DNA from: Nostoc sp. MS1
GTDB lineage: Bacteria > Cyanobacteriota > Cyanobacteriia > Cyanobacteriales > Nostocaceae
Length of the DNA: 64,000 bases
Direction: 5' to 3'
NCBI RefSeq assembly: GCF_019976755.1
Contig: NZ_AP023441.1
Coordinates: 5,205,501 to 5,269,500 of the forward strand
The notes under the pieces are model-generated. The model did no database searches. It worked only from the letters and a program-made list of their open reading frames with translations, and was not told the DNA's origin. How positions within the stretch are numbered: the stretch's first letter is position 1; each line of letters opens with the position of its first letter. Below are positions 1 to 8,463 of this stretch, one piece after another. Position numbers and translations under genes: made by a program.

Positions 1-123
1 AGCACCTAACTGGTTTGGATTCTATCAAGCGATCGCCAAACTACTTCTCATTAGTTTACTCGCTGTTTTACTATGTTCAAAATTCTGCCTAGTTAATGGC
101 TTGGTCGTTCTCATCTTTAAGTT

Positions 124-1329
124 TCAAGTTCTGACAAAGTTAGAGGGGTTTTGATCTAGTCGGTGTTTAGTGGGAATAGGTTCTGGCTGCCCATCACCCA
201 CAAGGGCTGCGGTTCTCTCCAAAGATTCCCTCAATCGCTTGGCTGCGTAGATGGACATATCTCGCGGTACATTAATGCGATCGCGCAGATATCTTAGGGC
301 GACATCAGATCCCGATGGAGGTACACAGTCAACGCCTGTCATCATGTGTGTTAAAGCACAACGTAGAGCTTGATCAAACAATTTATCATCTAAGGGGTTG
401 ACGCGGATAATATTGATCCGGTGTTCAATAGTTCTTTGAAGTGCTTCCATGCGGGAGTTTTCGGGTTCTGGATAAGTCACATCTGGTAGACCGAACCAGG
501 GGCCGTGATCTACCCGCGCTTTATTGATCAGCATCTGGGGTTCGCCATTTTCCCAACAGCCCCCCATTTGGGGCGGCAAATCATGTACGTGGGTGTGAAA
601 GTCACTCTGTGTACCGCAGTAGGTCGGTCGGGTTTCCATTGCCGCAAACCATGCGTTTAAGCGAGGGTTTTCCTCCCGCAGTGAGTAGCCCTTGTAGTAG
701 TAAAGACTCGCATTCATTCGTTCTACATAAGGCGTAAAAATGACATCAACGATGCCAAAGCTTTCTAGAAAATAAGGGCTTGGGGTGCGACCTAGTGCCT
801 CCTCGACCTTAGCTACCACTGTGACAAATTGTTCTCTATTGCGTTTTTCTTGTTGAGGGGAAATTGCTGGATAGCACAGCCAAGCGCACCAAGCTCTAAA
901 TAAAAGTCGTTCTAATTGACGTAGAGGGATTACCGTGGGGTCTTCCATCCCTTGGCTCAACGCTCCAAAAACCTTTTCCAAAGCGATCAAAATGTCATCG
1001 CTTTCCTTAATAATCCGTCCATCTAGCTCAATCGCCGGGAGCATACCTGATGGAACCTTACGTTTGTACCAACTTTCTTTCTCCCCGTAGCAGAACATTG
1101 TCACTTTTTCGATGCGGTAGGGGATCTGTTTTTCCTCTAGCCATAACCAAACTTTTTGACAGTAAGGACACCAGGCATGGTTATCGCGGTACAGCGTTAC
1201 CCGTACCTCAGATTCGGGCTGACCAAACAAGCGCAACCGGGCTTTAGCGTTGGTAAGACCATTAACAGTATCTATTTGATAGTTCGTGAGGGTTTCTAGT
1301 TCTTGCCAGCTTAAGGGTGCGGTAGTCAT
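124..1329 (-). CDS. glutathione S-transferase family protein (long form)
   Basis: A 401-residue protein with an N-terminal thioredoxin-like GST domain (about residues 44-118) carrying a glutaredoxin-type CPYC motif at 54-57, followed by an alpha-helical GST C-terminal domain (about 130-250). The last 150 residues are an extension beyond the usual 200-230 residue GST; I do not recognise a domain in it. The CPYC pair suggests glutathione-dependent thiol or disulfide chemistry rather than classical conjugation, but the substrate is unknown. The start is ATG and the gene is monocistronic, with no close neighbour on its strand. No signal peptide is visible, so it should be cytoplasmic. The family call is firm; the reaction is not. 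Confidence 0.85.
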   Translation of the reverse strand: MTTAPLSWQELETLTNYQIDTVNGLTNAKARLRLFGQPESEVRVTLYRDNHAWCPYCQKVWLWLEEKQIPYRIEKVTMFCYGEKESWYKRKVPSGMLPAIELDGRIIKESDDILIALEKVFGALSQGMEDPTVIPLRQLERLLFRAWCAWLCYPAISPQQEKRNREQFVTVVAKVEEALGRTPSPYFLESFGIVDVIFTPYVERMNASLYYYKGYSLREENPRLNAWFAAMETRPTYCGTQSDFHTHVHDLPPQMGGCWENGEPQMLINKARVDHGPWFGLPDVTYPEPENSRMEALQRTIEHRINIIRVNPLDDKLFDQALRCALTHMMTGVDCVPPSGSDVALRYLRDRINVPRDMSIYAAKRLRESLERTAALVGDGQPEPIPTKHRLDQNPSNFVRT

Positions 1330-1529
1330 AGGGTGATTTGCATAGGACTATTCTTAGGACTTTTCTTGACTCTACAATATTTTGAACGTACCACCAATTA
1401 TAGCCGCAGGCTTAGTTGGGGATTCATGTGCTAAAAAGCTATAAGACTTCTCAACCCGTCGGTCACAAGCTTTAGGGAAACCAGCTAAATGGATAATATT
1501 CAGTATGGTTTTACCTTTTTTGAATTGGA

Positions 1530-1585
1530 GCATTCGCGTAGCGTCTCCGTTCGCAGAGCGTCCCGTAGGGAAGGAGAAGCGACTT
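1530..1585. repeat. small dispersed repeat cluster upstream of the DUF547 gene
   Basis: GC-rich 55-bp patch of inverted repeats in AT-rich surroundings. Its segment TTCGCGTAGCGTCTCCGT is repeated exactly inside the transposase gene at 3464-3481. This is the type of small dispersed repeat known from Nostoc genomes. Confidence 0.7.
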
Positions 1586-1617
1586 GACGTAAAATTGTTT
1601 TTCTCACCGATTTACTT

Positions 1618-2340
1618 ATGATTGATTTTGAAATTTGGGATCAGCTTTTGCGTCAATATGTTGATGCACAGGGTAGAGTTAATTATCAGGCATGGAAAAC
1701 AGAACAACCTCATGCACTTAATCAATGGTTACAGCATTACCAAAATCGGCAGATTGAATCTAACCTAAATAATTTAGAACAGTTAGCATTATGGATTAAC
1801 CTCTACAATGCTTTTACTATTTCCACAATTTTAGAACGATATCCTCTAGATTCAATTTTACCTCGATTTCTGGGTATTCCTAATTGGCTCGGTTTCTTAT
1901 GGTTCTTTCAAAGGAAGGCTTATTACATTTTTGGAGAGCATTACAGTTTAGGACAAATTGAGCATCAAATTCTTAGAGATAAATTACAGGAACCTCGAAT
2001 CCATTTTGCGATTGTTTGTGCTTCTGTTGGTTGTCCTTTACTGCGTGCAGGTGCTTATTTCCCTAAGCAAGTTATCCAGCAATTAGATGAAGATGCTAGT
2101 AGATTTATCAATAATCCTGAAAAAGTGCGTTATGATTTTTCTACCCAAACACTATACTGTAATAAAATTATCAAGTGGTATCGCCAAGACTTTTTAAAGG
2201 TTGCACCTTCACTACCAGAATATATTGCTACCTACTTAAAAATAGATGTCAATTTGATCTCTACAACTCCAATATTTTATCTTAATTACGACTGGAGTTT
2301 AAATCAGGGGAAATGCACCTTATTTCCTAACAAAAACTAA
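1618..2340 (+). CDS. DUF547 domain-containing protein
   Basis: A 240-residue protein covering the DUF547 domain for most of its length. Typical features are the LALWINLYNAF segment near residue 60, the conserved VCASVGCP cysteine-containing stretch near residue 140, and a C-terminal part rich in aromatic residues. The family is widespread in cyanobacteria and plants and its biochemical role is not established. There is no signal peptide or membrane segment. The ATG start is the first in frame; the 290-bp upstream gap carries a small dispersed repeat. The gene is transcribed toward the ISAs1-type transposase, which runs the other way. Confidence 0.8.
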   Translation: MIDFEIWDQLLRQYVDAQGRVNYQAWKTEQPHALNQWLQHYQNRQIESNLNNLEQLALWINLYNAFTISTILERYPLDSILPRFLGIPNWLGFLWFFQRKAYYIFGEHYSLGQIEHQILRDKLQEPRIHFAIVCASVGCPLLRAGAYFPKQVIQQLDEDASRFINNPEKVRYDFSTQTLYCNKIIKWYRQDFLKVAPSLPEYIATYLKIDVNLISTTPIFYLNYDWSLNQGKCTLFPNKN

Positions 2341-2455
2341 TAAGGATTTCAAAATCATCTATATAAGTGCAAAACTTGACAAAAATATAAACAAAATAAA
2401 TCGATTTTTTTACAATCGCATAAATTAACTTATCTTTAATAAAAAACTCTTGTTT

Positions 2456-2504
2456 AAGGATAAATTAGCTAACTATTTAGCCATGAATAAGTAAATTTAT
2501 CCTT
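2456..2504. repeat. 11-bp perfect inverted repeat (hairpin) between convergent genes
   Basis: AAGGATAAATT at 2456-2466 is matched by its exact complement AATTTATCCTT at 2494-2504, with a 27-bp loop. It lies between the convergent DUF547 and transposase genes. It could be a weak bidirectional terminator or a remnant of the mobile element's end; there is no clean T-run. Confidence 0.4.
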
Positions 2505-2525
2505 GAAAATAAGCAACAATCTTAA

Positions 2526-3704
2526 CTAAATTATTGACAAGTTAGTTTCCGCTAAAGCTAATACTTTTTCTAAATAGTTATTGTCCATTGCTGCCAAAAA
2601 CTGTTTATTTTTGATTCCCCGTTTCACACGCTTCTCTTTACCTAAAAGATTTACTGCTATCTGCCGCATTACTGCAAAATTTTGTGGAGCATTATCTTTT
2701 CTAATGCGACAGTCATCTTCTTTGAAAGCCACATCTAATACCCAATGCAATGAATTTTCTATCCCCCAGTGACTCCGAACAGAATTAGCAAATTGTTTGG
2801 CATTATCCTCAAGGCTACTAATAAAATAACGAGTCTCCACTGTTGTTTCACCACCTACTTGCCGGACGGATTCTACCATCCCAATACTATTAAAGTTTGA
2901 CCAAACTGAATCAGGGTCAAGCCGAGATTGAATTCCTGTTAACATCGCGTAGTTGCGGATTTCATGACGGCCATGCCCATGTTCTTCTGTTTTGTATGTG
3001 CTATGTTGAAAATCTTGAAAACCCTTGCCTATCTCTGCTTTAAATAGTTGCTCTACTTCATCATACAGATTACCTTGATTCTTTTTGAGGGTAATTACAT
3101 AATCTGCGTTTTGTTGGCTAATTAACTTCACAATCTCCTTCTGGCAACCGATGGCATCAATTGTCACAATACAACCAGATAGTTCTAATACTTTTATTAA
3201 TTCGGGAATTGCTGTAATTTCATTTGATTTCTCATCCACCTTTACCTGCCCTAACACTAACTTATTTGTAGTTGCCCACGCACTTACCATTTGTATTGCA
3301 CTTTGGTTACTGCTTCTATCATGGGAGCCACATAAAGTTTTGCCGTCAATTACTACTACCTCACCATCCGTCCTGATCTGTATTGACTTTATCCAATTTA
3401 AGAAACATGACTGAAATTGCTGTGAATCCAATTGTGCAAAGACTCGTGCAAATGTATCGTGTGTTCGCGTAGCGTCTCCGTCAGGAGATGGTATTCCATT
3501 TGGTAGCTCCAAAAACGTTTTCAACCACTCATATTTTGTGCAGCCATACAATTCAATTGCCACCCAACTGTCCGCTCCACATATCACTGCACATAAAGCA
3601 ATGGTGAGAATGTCAATTAACTTGTGCCGTTTTGTCCGATCTACTCTTGGATCTTCCATCTGTGCAAAGTGTTCAGTAATCGTGATTTTGGGCTTGAGCT
3701 TCAT
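2526..3704 (-). CDS. ISAs1-family DDE transposase
   Basis: Full-length transposase of the ISAs1 (H-repeat) type. It has the N-terminal region ending in a GIPS..HDTF motif and the DDE residues in VVVIDGKTLCGS, IVTIDAIGCQKE and the C-terminal LHWVLDVAFKEDD block. I prefer the ATG at 3704; an in-frame GTG at 3743 would add 13 lysine-rich residues. Odd feature: eight extra residues (PDGDATRT) interrupt the otherwise conserved GIPSHDTF motif. They are encoded by a 24-bp small dispersed repeat at 3462-3485, inserted in frame. I could not find matching terminal inverted repeats: a plausible right end lies near 3763-3781, with no obvious left partner. The IS may therefore be immobile. Confidence 0.85.
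   Translation of the reverse strand: MKLKPKITITEHFAQMEDPRVDRTKRHKLIDILTIALCAVICGADSWVAIELYGCTKYEWLKTFLELPNGIPSPDGDATRTHDTFARVFAQLDSQQFQSCFLNWIKSIQIRTDGEVVVIDGKTLCGSHDRSSNQSAIQMVSAWATTNKLVLGQVKVDEKSNEITAIPELIKVLELSGCIVTIDAIGCQKEIVKLISQQNADYVITLKKNQGNLYDEVEQLFKAEIGKGFQDFQHSTYKTEEHGHGRHEIRNYAMLTGIQSRLDPDSVWSNFNSIGMVESVRQVGGETTVETRYFISSLEDNAKQFANSVRSHWGIENSLHWVLDVAFKEDDCRIRKDNAPQNFAVMRQIAVNLLGKEKRVKRGIKNKQFLAAMDNNYLEKVLALAETNLSII
3462..3485. repeat. 24-bp small dispersed repeat inserted inside the transposase gene
   Basis: Exactly 24 bp, a multiple of three, separate the codons for Ser and His of the conserved GIPSHDTF motif. The inserted DNA shares an 18-bp core with the intergenic repeat at 1534-1551. 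The reading frame is preserved. Confidence 0.75.
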
Positions 3705-3864
3705 GAAGAGAGTGGTACGGTAGTTCTTCTTTTTTTCTCGCACTCTTGAATTTACTACAAAAACGAACCCACATTGCCCTGGCAGCCTACGGTTGTCACA
3801 AACCTCACCCCCCCCTCAAAACGATTATCATTATTATTTGCTTACTTCTGACAGTCAGGAAAAA

Positions 3865-3907
3865 GCGTCCTTCTGCGTAGGCGCAGCCCGCCACAGGCAT
3901 CGCTATG
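3865..3907. repeat. GC-rich dispersed repeat in intergenic DNA
   Basis: A 43-bp GC-rich patch of short palindromic pieces (TGCGTAGGCGCA and relatives) between the transposase and the acetyltransferase remnant. It resembles other Nostoc small dispersed repeats in the window. Confidence 0.5.
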
Positions 3908-3973
3908 CAAAAAAACTTTTTGGTTTACTCTAGATAACACAACTCTTTTCTTGGTTAGTGAGTCAGGCAAATT

Positions 3974-4813
3974 ATGCAACTACATCGATTCGACGACATT
4001 CAGGAGTTCTGGCACTCCACTTAGGCTTACTTACTCCAGCATCAGATAGAAAACAATGTTTTGCTCAGTATTTCGCATACCTTGTTGCATAACCCAGAAC
4101 GTTATCTAGGCAAGCCTTATTTAGCAATTGTCCAAACAAGTGGTGAGATTCTGGCTGTTGCCATCCGCACCCCACCCCAAAAATTGATCCTATCCAAAGC
4201 CCAAAATATGGATGCCTTGCGGTTGATTGCTCAAGATTTGCGTCAACAGCAACTGCCAGGAAGTATGGGACTGGCAACTGAAGCAGAAATATTCTCGCAG
4301 ACTTGGCAAGCCCTGACAGGACAATTCTATCAACGGTCGGTGGTAATGAAAATTTACCAATTAACGGCAGTGCAAACAGTCTCAACGGCCAGAGGATATC
4401 TTAGATTGGCAACTGAAGGCGATCGCTCTATTTTGATTAAGTGGCTTTCTGCATTTTTATCTGAGATCGATGAGGCGGTGAGCGAAGATGTCGAACACCA
4501 GGTAGATAATCGGTTGAAACAGCAGAATACTTATTTTTGGGTTGATAGCACTCCAGTTTCCGTTGCGTCTAGTAAACAAGTGTTACCTACAATTGGTCGG
4601 ATCAATTTAGCTTATACACCACCAGAGTATCGTCGTAAAGGATATGCCACTACCTGTGTCGCTGCATTAAGCCAAAAACTGCTAGACCAGGGATGCCGCC
4701 ATTGTTTCCTCATAGCAGATTTAGCCAATTCCACAGCCAATCATATTTATCAAGCGATTGGGTATCGCCCCATTCGCGATTGGCACGAATACTCATTCAC
4801 CTCCAAGCAGTAA
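3974..4813 (+). pseudogene. GNAT N-acetyltransferase with an in-frame amber codon at position 17
   Basis: The GNAT coding frame extends upstream of its longest open stretch to an ATG at 3974. Sixteen sensible codons are followed by TAG at 4022-4024, after which the same frame reads on without further stops to 4813. The only other possible start is a TTG at 4061, which would give a 250-residue product lacking about 29 N-terminal residues. The C-terminal GNAT core is intact, with a YRRKGYATTCVAALS-type acetyl-CoA binding motif near residue 190 of the short form. A CAG to TAG change is the simplest explanation. The protein may be made in short form from TTG, by suppression, or not at all. The substrate is unknown. 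Confidence 0.7.
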
Positions 4814-4965
4814 GCATAATAAAGCAATCGCTTCCAGGCTTGGGAAATAAATCAAACCAGAAATATTAATTTTTTCATCAGTTCTTAACCTTGTTTGCCA
4901 TTGAGAGTACTTTAGATGCGTTCGCCCTGGAGTTTAAATGATATTAGTCATTAGCAACTGACAAT

Positions 4966-5721
4966 TTAACGAATATCTTGATAAAACTTTTTGAGATAAT
5001 TAGCATCAACACCAATTCCCCATAAAACTCCGATGTAGAGATAGATGGCGGTTGCTTTCCAGCTACCCCAATGCGCTACACGGCGATCAGAACTTTGGAC
5101 GATGCGGTTTACCAAAGCAATGCGTCCTTTATGTACCAATTTAAGACATAAATCACCGTCTTCCATAATTGGTAATTCTTCATTAAATCCGCCGCACTCT
5201 AAGAAGTCAGTGCGACGACAGAACATTACTTGATCCCCAAATAATAGGCGCAATCCTCGGAAAAATAAATGAGGTCTAAATAATAAAGGTGCATAGTAGG
5301 TTTTGAGGTAATTGTGTAGGGAAATACCCCAGCGCGTGGTTTGAGTCCCTGTCATCAGGGAAATAAATCCGCCACAAGTAACTTTTGGTTCTGCTAGAGT
5401 ATTCTGGATGACAGCAACTAAGTCATCGGGAACCGAAGTATCTGCGTGAAGAAAGCACAGAATGTCTCCTGTAGCAAATGATGCTCCGTAGTTCATCTGG
5501 ATAGAACGTCCACAGCGCTGAGAGAAGATAACTTGTGTATCTGTGACTGGGTGAAATAACTCAAAGTGTTGTTTGGCGATCGCTATTGTCTCATCTTCGC
5601 TACCACCATCTACTACTATTACTTCCTTTGCGGGGGGGTTAAGTAAAGTTAGTTGGCGCAGAGTCCGTCCTAAACTCACTGCTTCATTTAAGGTAGGAAT
5701 GACAATCGAAACTTGAGACAT
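4966..5721 (-). CDS. family 2 glycosyltransferase (TIGR04283-like)
   Basis: A 251-residue GT-A fold enzyme. It opens with VSIVIPTLNEA, has the nucleotide-binding VVDGGSEDET motif near residue 40 and a DxD-like metal site in FLHADTSVP near residue 95. The family includes enzymes named for arsenosugar synthesis (TIGR04283), usually encoded beside a second small sugar-transfer gene; the substrate here is not evident. I start it at the ATG at 5721 because the fold begins immediately there; an in-frame TTG at 5730 adds three residues. It lies five bases downstream of the rhodanese gene on the same strand, so the two are probably co-transcribed. Confidence 0.8.
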   Translation of the reverse strand: MSQVSIVIPTLNEAVSLGRTLRQLTLLNPPAKEVIVVDGGSEDETIAIAKQHFELFHPVTDTQVIFSQRCGRSIQMNYGASFATGDILCFLHADTSVPDDLVAVIQNTLAEPKVTCGGFISLMTGTQTTRWGISLHNYLKTYYAPLLFRPHLFFRGLRLLFGDQVMFCRRTDFLECGGFNEELPIMEDGDLCLKLVHKGRIALVNRIVQSSDRRVAHWGSWKATAIYLYIGVLWGIGVDANYLKKFYQDIR

Positions 5722-5726
5722 ACACT

Positions 5727-6230
5727 TCAATGAATATTATTTAATTTGTTACGGTATTGAGATTTGAGTAGATTTCCCCATATTGCGTCATAGGGGTGAA
5801 CCAAGGTTGCTGGTGTTGTATCATCTTGAAAAATAGGTCGCCCTTCATTTGTCCACTGGAAAAGACCACCACTCAAATTAAAAACCTGGGGAAATCCTAG
5901 ATTTTTTAATTGTTGGGCTATCTTGGCGCTACGATAACCAACTGAACAATATACAACTATTGGCCTATTGTGTGAAACTGATAATAATGCTGTGAAATCT
6001 GGTGCAATGGGATCAACACGTACTGCTGTTTTGATATGACTGACATCATATTCTACTTGACTACGTGCATCTAATATCAACGGCTGCGGTTTTATAGAAT
6101 CTAATAGCCACTTAGCAAATTCTGCTGTAGTAATTTGACTTATATTTCCAAACTTACTACTAATCAAGTATTGAATTAAACTTAGCGCTATATTTCTCAA
6201 TCCATCAACAGAGCGTTTAAGAAGCTTCAA
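5727..6230 (-). CDS. rhodanese-like domain protein
   Basis: A single rhodanese domain of about 110 residues (residues 33-145) in a 167-residue protein. The active-site loop CSVGYRS starts with the catalytic cysteine at residue 95, so sulfur or persulfide transfer is feasible. The only usable start in the open frame is TTG at 6230, after a stop at 6252; no ATG precedes the domain. The stop of this gene is five bases before the start of the glycosyltransferase, indicating an operon. The N-terminal 30 residues are hydrophobic-amphipathic but not a clear signal peptide. Confidence 0.8.
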   Translation of the reverse strand: MKLLKRSVDGLRNIALSLIQYLISSKFGNISQITTAEFAKWLLDSIKPQPLILDARSQVEYDVSHIKTAVRVDPIAPDFTALLSVSHNRPIVVYCSVGYRSAKIAQQLKNLGFPQVFNLSGGLFQWTNEGRPIFQDDTTPATLVHPYDAIWGNLLKSQYRNKLNNIH

Positions 6231-6490
6231 TTTGTTGCTTTGTATCTTGTTTTAAAGTTTTTACCTTCTTATACTACCGCGAGAGTAACTTATGTCTAGA
6301 CCATTACAAGCATCCCAATTTATCATCCATACTTAGCTATAACTGGTTTATATAACTTTATATAACAGTTGAGTATAACTATCAGGTAATAAGTGCTGGT
6401 TATGTCATAGTGGTAGGTGAAAGTTAATTCGGCGACCGCGTTTGTTTTTAGTATTGACGGGCTTTTTCCTTTTGGTATTTACAGACTTTT
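6231..6490. other. divergent intergenic region upstream of the RRM gene
   Basis: Upstream part of a 306-bp AT-rich gap between the rhodanese gene (minus) and the RRM gene (plus). It contains short TATAACT/TATAACAG direct repeats around 6350-6380 and must hold both promoters. No protein-coding signal is seen. Confidence 0.5.
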
Positions 6491-6529
6491 CTCCGAAATT
6501 TAAATTTCTACAACCTTATAATTTCGGAG
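6491..6529 (+). promoter_or_regulatory. 5' UTR hairpin that hides the RRM ribosome binding site
   Basis: CTCCGAAATT at 6491-6500 is exactly complementary to AATTTCGGAG at 6520-6529, with a 19-nt loop. The second arm contains the only Shine-Dalgarno sequence (GGAG, 6526-6529), seven bases before the ATG at 6537. Pairing would block translation, as expected of a thermosensor-like or protein-controlled leader. Confidence 0.6.
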
Positions 6530-6536
6530 ACAATTT

Positions 6537-6836
6537 ATGTCAGTGTATGTAGGCAATCTTTCTTATGAAGCTACAGAAGACACTTTGAATGCAGTTTTTG
6601 CAGAATATGGCTCTGTAAAGCGTGTTCAGTTACCTACTGACCGTGAAACAGGTCGTGTACGCGGTTTTGGTTTTGTGGAAATGGGTACAGATGCAGAAGA
6701 AACAGCTGCAATCGAAGCACTAGATGGTGCTGAATGGATGGGACGTGACCTTAAAGTTAATAAGGCTAAACCTAAAGAAGATAGAAATTCATTTGGTGGT
6801 GGTCGGGGAAGCTTCGGCGGACGTAACCGTTACTAA
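6537..6836 (+). CDS. glycine-rich RRM RNA-binding protein
   Basis: A 99-residue protein with one RNA recognition motif: RNP2 (VYVGNL) at residues 3-8 and RNP1 (RGFGFVEM) at 42-49. A short glycine/arginine tail (GGGRGSFGGR) follows. This is the cyanobacterial Rbp type; members of this family in Anabaena are cold-induced and bind single-stranded RNA. The leader contains a perfect 10-bp hairpin that covers the ribosome binding site, so post-transcriptional control is likely. The gene stands alone and is not followed by rpsU. Confidence 0.9.
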   Translation: MSVYVGNLSYEATEDTLNAVFAEYGSVKRVQLPTDRETGRVRGFGFVEMGTDAEETAAIEALDGAEWMGRDLKVNKAKPKEDRNSFGGGRGSFGGRNRY

Positions 6837-6948
6837 GATTTATTGATTTAGCTCTTAAAGCTAACGCATTAACCTAGCACATTAATTGCATTCACTATAA
6901 GTTTAGGCAGAAATGCTTGAGCTTTTTTAATACAGAATCTGAACTGGA

Positions 6949-6976
6949 CAGAGAAAGAAAACTCAACCTTTCTCTG
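6949..6976 (+). promoter_or_regulatory. 9-bp perfect hairpin upstream of the PII-like gene
   Basis: CAGAGAAAG (6949-6957) pairs with CTTTCTCTG (6968-6976) across a 10-nt loop, 26 bases before the ATG at 7003. The Shine-Dalgarno GGAG at 6993-6996 is outside the stem. It may be a leader element or a repressor dyad. Confidence 0.4.
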
Positions 6977-7002
6977 CCAAAACCTAATATCTGGAGTTTT
7001 CT

Positions 7003-7308
7003 ATGTCAGACTCAGGCACTACCCTAGAACCTGCTGTTTTAATCACTATCATTGGTGAAACAGTCTTAAAAGACCGTATTGTTAAACTACTAAAAAGCCA
7101 TAATGTAAGCGGCTATACCATTAGTCAAGTGCAAGGTGAAGGTGGACACGGAAGACGATTGGCAGATTTAGCAGGCTACAACACTAATATTCAAATCAAG
7201 ACAGTAGTGTCATTGGAAGTATCTGATGAGATCCTTTGTGCGCTAAAAGAGGATCATGGTAAGCACGCTTTAATCGCTTTTCGACACAATATAGAAGGTT
7301 TTTATTAA
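7003..7308 (+). CDS. PII-like (GlnB-fold) small protein
   Basis: A 101-residue protein with the PII-like pattern. A beta strand, VLITIIGETVLKDRIVKLL, is followed by the YTISQVQGEGGHGRR segment, which occupies the place of the PII T-loop region, and a final strand HALIAFRHNIEGFY. It resembles SbtB/CPII-type signalling proteins more than classical GlnB, because the conserved uridylylation or phosphorylation loop is absent. The ligand and partner are unknown; no carbon or nitrogen transporter gene lies next to it. The start is supported by GGAG seven bases upstream. Confidence 0.6.
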   Translation: MSDSGTTLEPAVLITIIGETVLKDRIVKLLKSHNVSGYTISQVQGEGGHGRRLADLAGYNTNIQIKTVVSLEVSDEILCALKEDHGKHALIAFRHNIEGFY

Positions 7309-7990
7309 TTAATTTTTCCTTCTACAGCAGTTTTTAACTGCTATGTAATTGAAAAATTTAATCTGACTCGCTTTAATATCAGGTAGCTAAAGTGACATAA
7401 TTAGCAACATTACACGATAATGCTTGTCCTAATAACAGATTGCTAAGTGTATCAAGAATGAAAACTAGTTCAAATATAATTCCATAATTTGAAAAATTAT
7501 TTAGACAAAAATTTTAACTAAATAATAGTTAGTTAAAAAAAGCGAGCGATCCGCCCCTATACTAATTCTTGGGTAAGTAGTCTCAGAATAAGAACTATGA
7601 TCACTGCCCAAAAATTAGTATTTTTTATCAAATAAAATCAACCTGTAGATGTCGTCAGATATTTAAATTCACCCTTTAGAAACAAAAAATATTCTAGTTT
7701 AATTTATAAATATCATCCTTAAGTAGCATGACTTAAATCCTGAATATGCCCCAAGATAGAAGAGTAATGTATTGAGTATGATACAAAAATTGCCTTGAAG
7801 GCTCTCCAATTATCAACGAAGCTCATATTTAAAAAAGCTTTATAATGAGCTAAATCAAAGTTGAAACTACAAGTATCTAGCTAAAATTTCAATTTTTACA
7901 CGCTTTTTAATTAATCCAAAATTTTAAGTCCATATTTAATTCAGGTGTTTGCCAGTAAATATATAGCTACGGTTGCTTGAGGAGGTAATT
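7309..7990. other. 680-bp AT-rich intergenic region
   Basis: No credible reading frame on either strand. It holds the 63-bp inverted-repeat element at 7559-7621 and several A/T runs. The promoter of the DUF2795 gene must lie in its right part. Confidence 0.5.
7559..7621. repeat. short element with 15-bp inverted ends (possible MITE remnant)
   Basis: ATACTAATTCTTGGG at 7559-7573 and CCCAAAAATTAGTAT at 7607-7621 are complementary with one mismatch, enclosing 33 bp. TA dinucleotides sit at both outer edges, as in TA-targeting MITEs. A T-run follows, so a transcription terminator is the alternative reading. Confidence 0.4.
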
Positions 7991-8371
7991 ATGTTTAACA
8001 TAAGTCTAAATCAACTACAAAATAACCTAAAAACTCTTAGTTATCCACTCAGCAAGAAATCATTAATTAAGTACGCTGAGGAAAAAGGTGTTGATGAGCA
8101 AGTCCTGAGATTTTTGAAATTGTTGCCTTCAAGACAGTATGAATCGTTAGGTGATGTCAGCAATTATATTGATGAACTGACTATAACTAAAGTTAATCCA
8201 GCGCAGTTACGGAAGAACTTGCAACGAGTTAATTATCCCCTGAGCAAAAAAGAATTGATTAAGTACGCTGAGGAAAAAGGTGTTGATGAGCATATTTTAA
8301 GAGCTTTAAGGTCTTTACCATCGAAAGAGTATCAAACAGTAGATGAGGTGAACGAAGCTATCAACACATGA
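7991..8371 (+). CDS. tandem DUF2795-type protein
   Basis: A 126-residue protein built from two copies of a 55-60 residue unit (about 5-60 and 68-124). Each contains YPLSKK.LIKYAEEKGVDE, then L..LPS..Y, the pattern of DUF2795. The two units are about 60 percent identical by eye, indicating an internal duplication. The true start is the ATG at 7991, preceded by a strong GGAGGT at 7981-7986; a TTG 18 bases upstream is not needed. DUF2795 has no established function. There is no signal peptide, and the long 5' gap suggests separate control. Confidence 0.7.
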   Translation: MFNISLNQLQNNLKTLSYPLSKKSLIKYAEEKGVDEQVLRFLKLLPSRQYESLGDVSNYIDELTITKVNPAQLRKNLQRVNYPLSKKELIKYAEEKGVDEHILRALRSLPSKEYQTVDEVNEAINT

Positions 8372-8463
8372 GCCAGTTAACTATCTATTTGGATAAAAAT
8401 GAATGTAGATGCACACTGTTACTGGTTCATGTTTCTTCCACTTTGCTTCTAAATAAAGTCGAG

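Noticed and set aside
3763..3781. Right terminal repeat of the ISAs1-type element
   Set aside because: The sequence looks like an IS end, but no inverted partner was found left of 2526, so element limits were not called.
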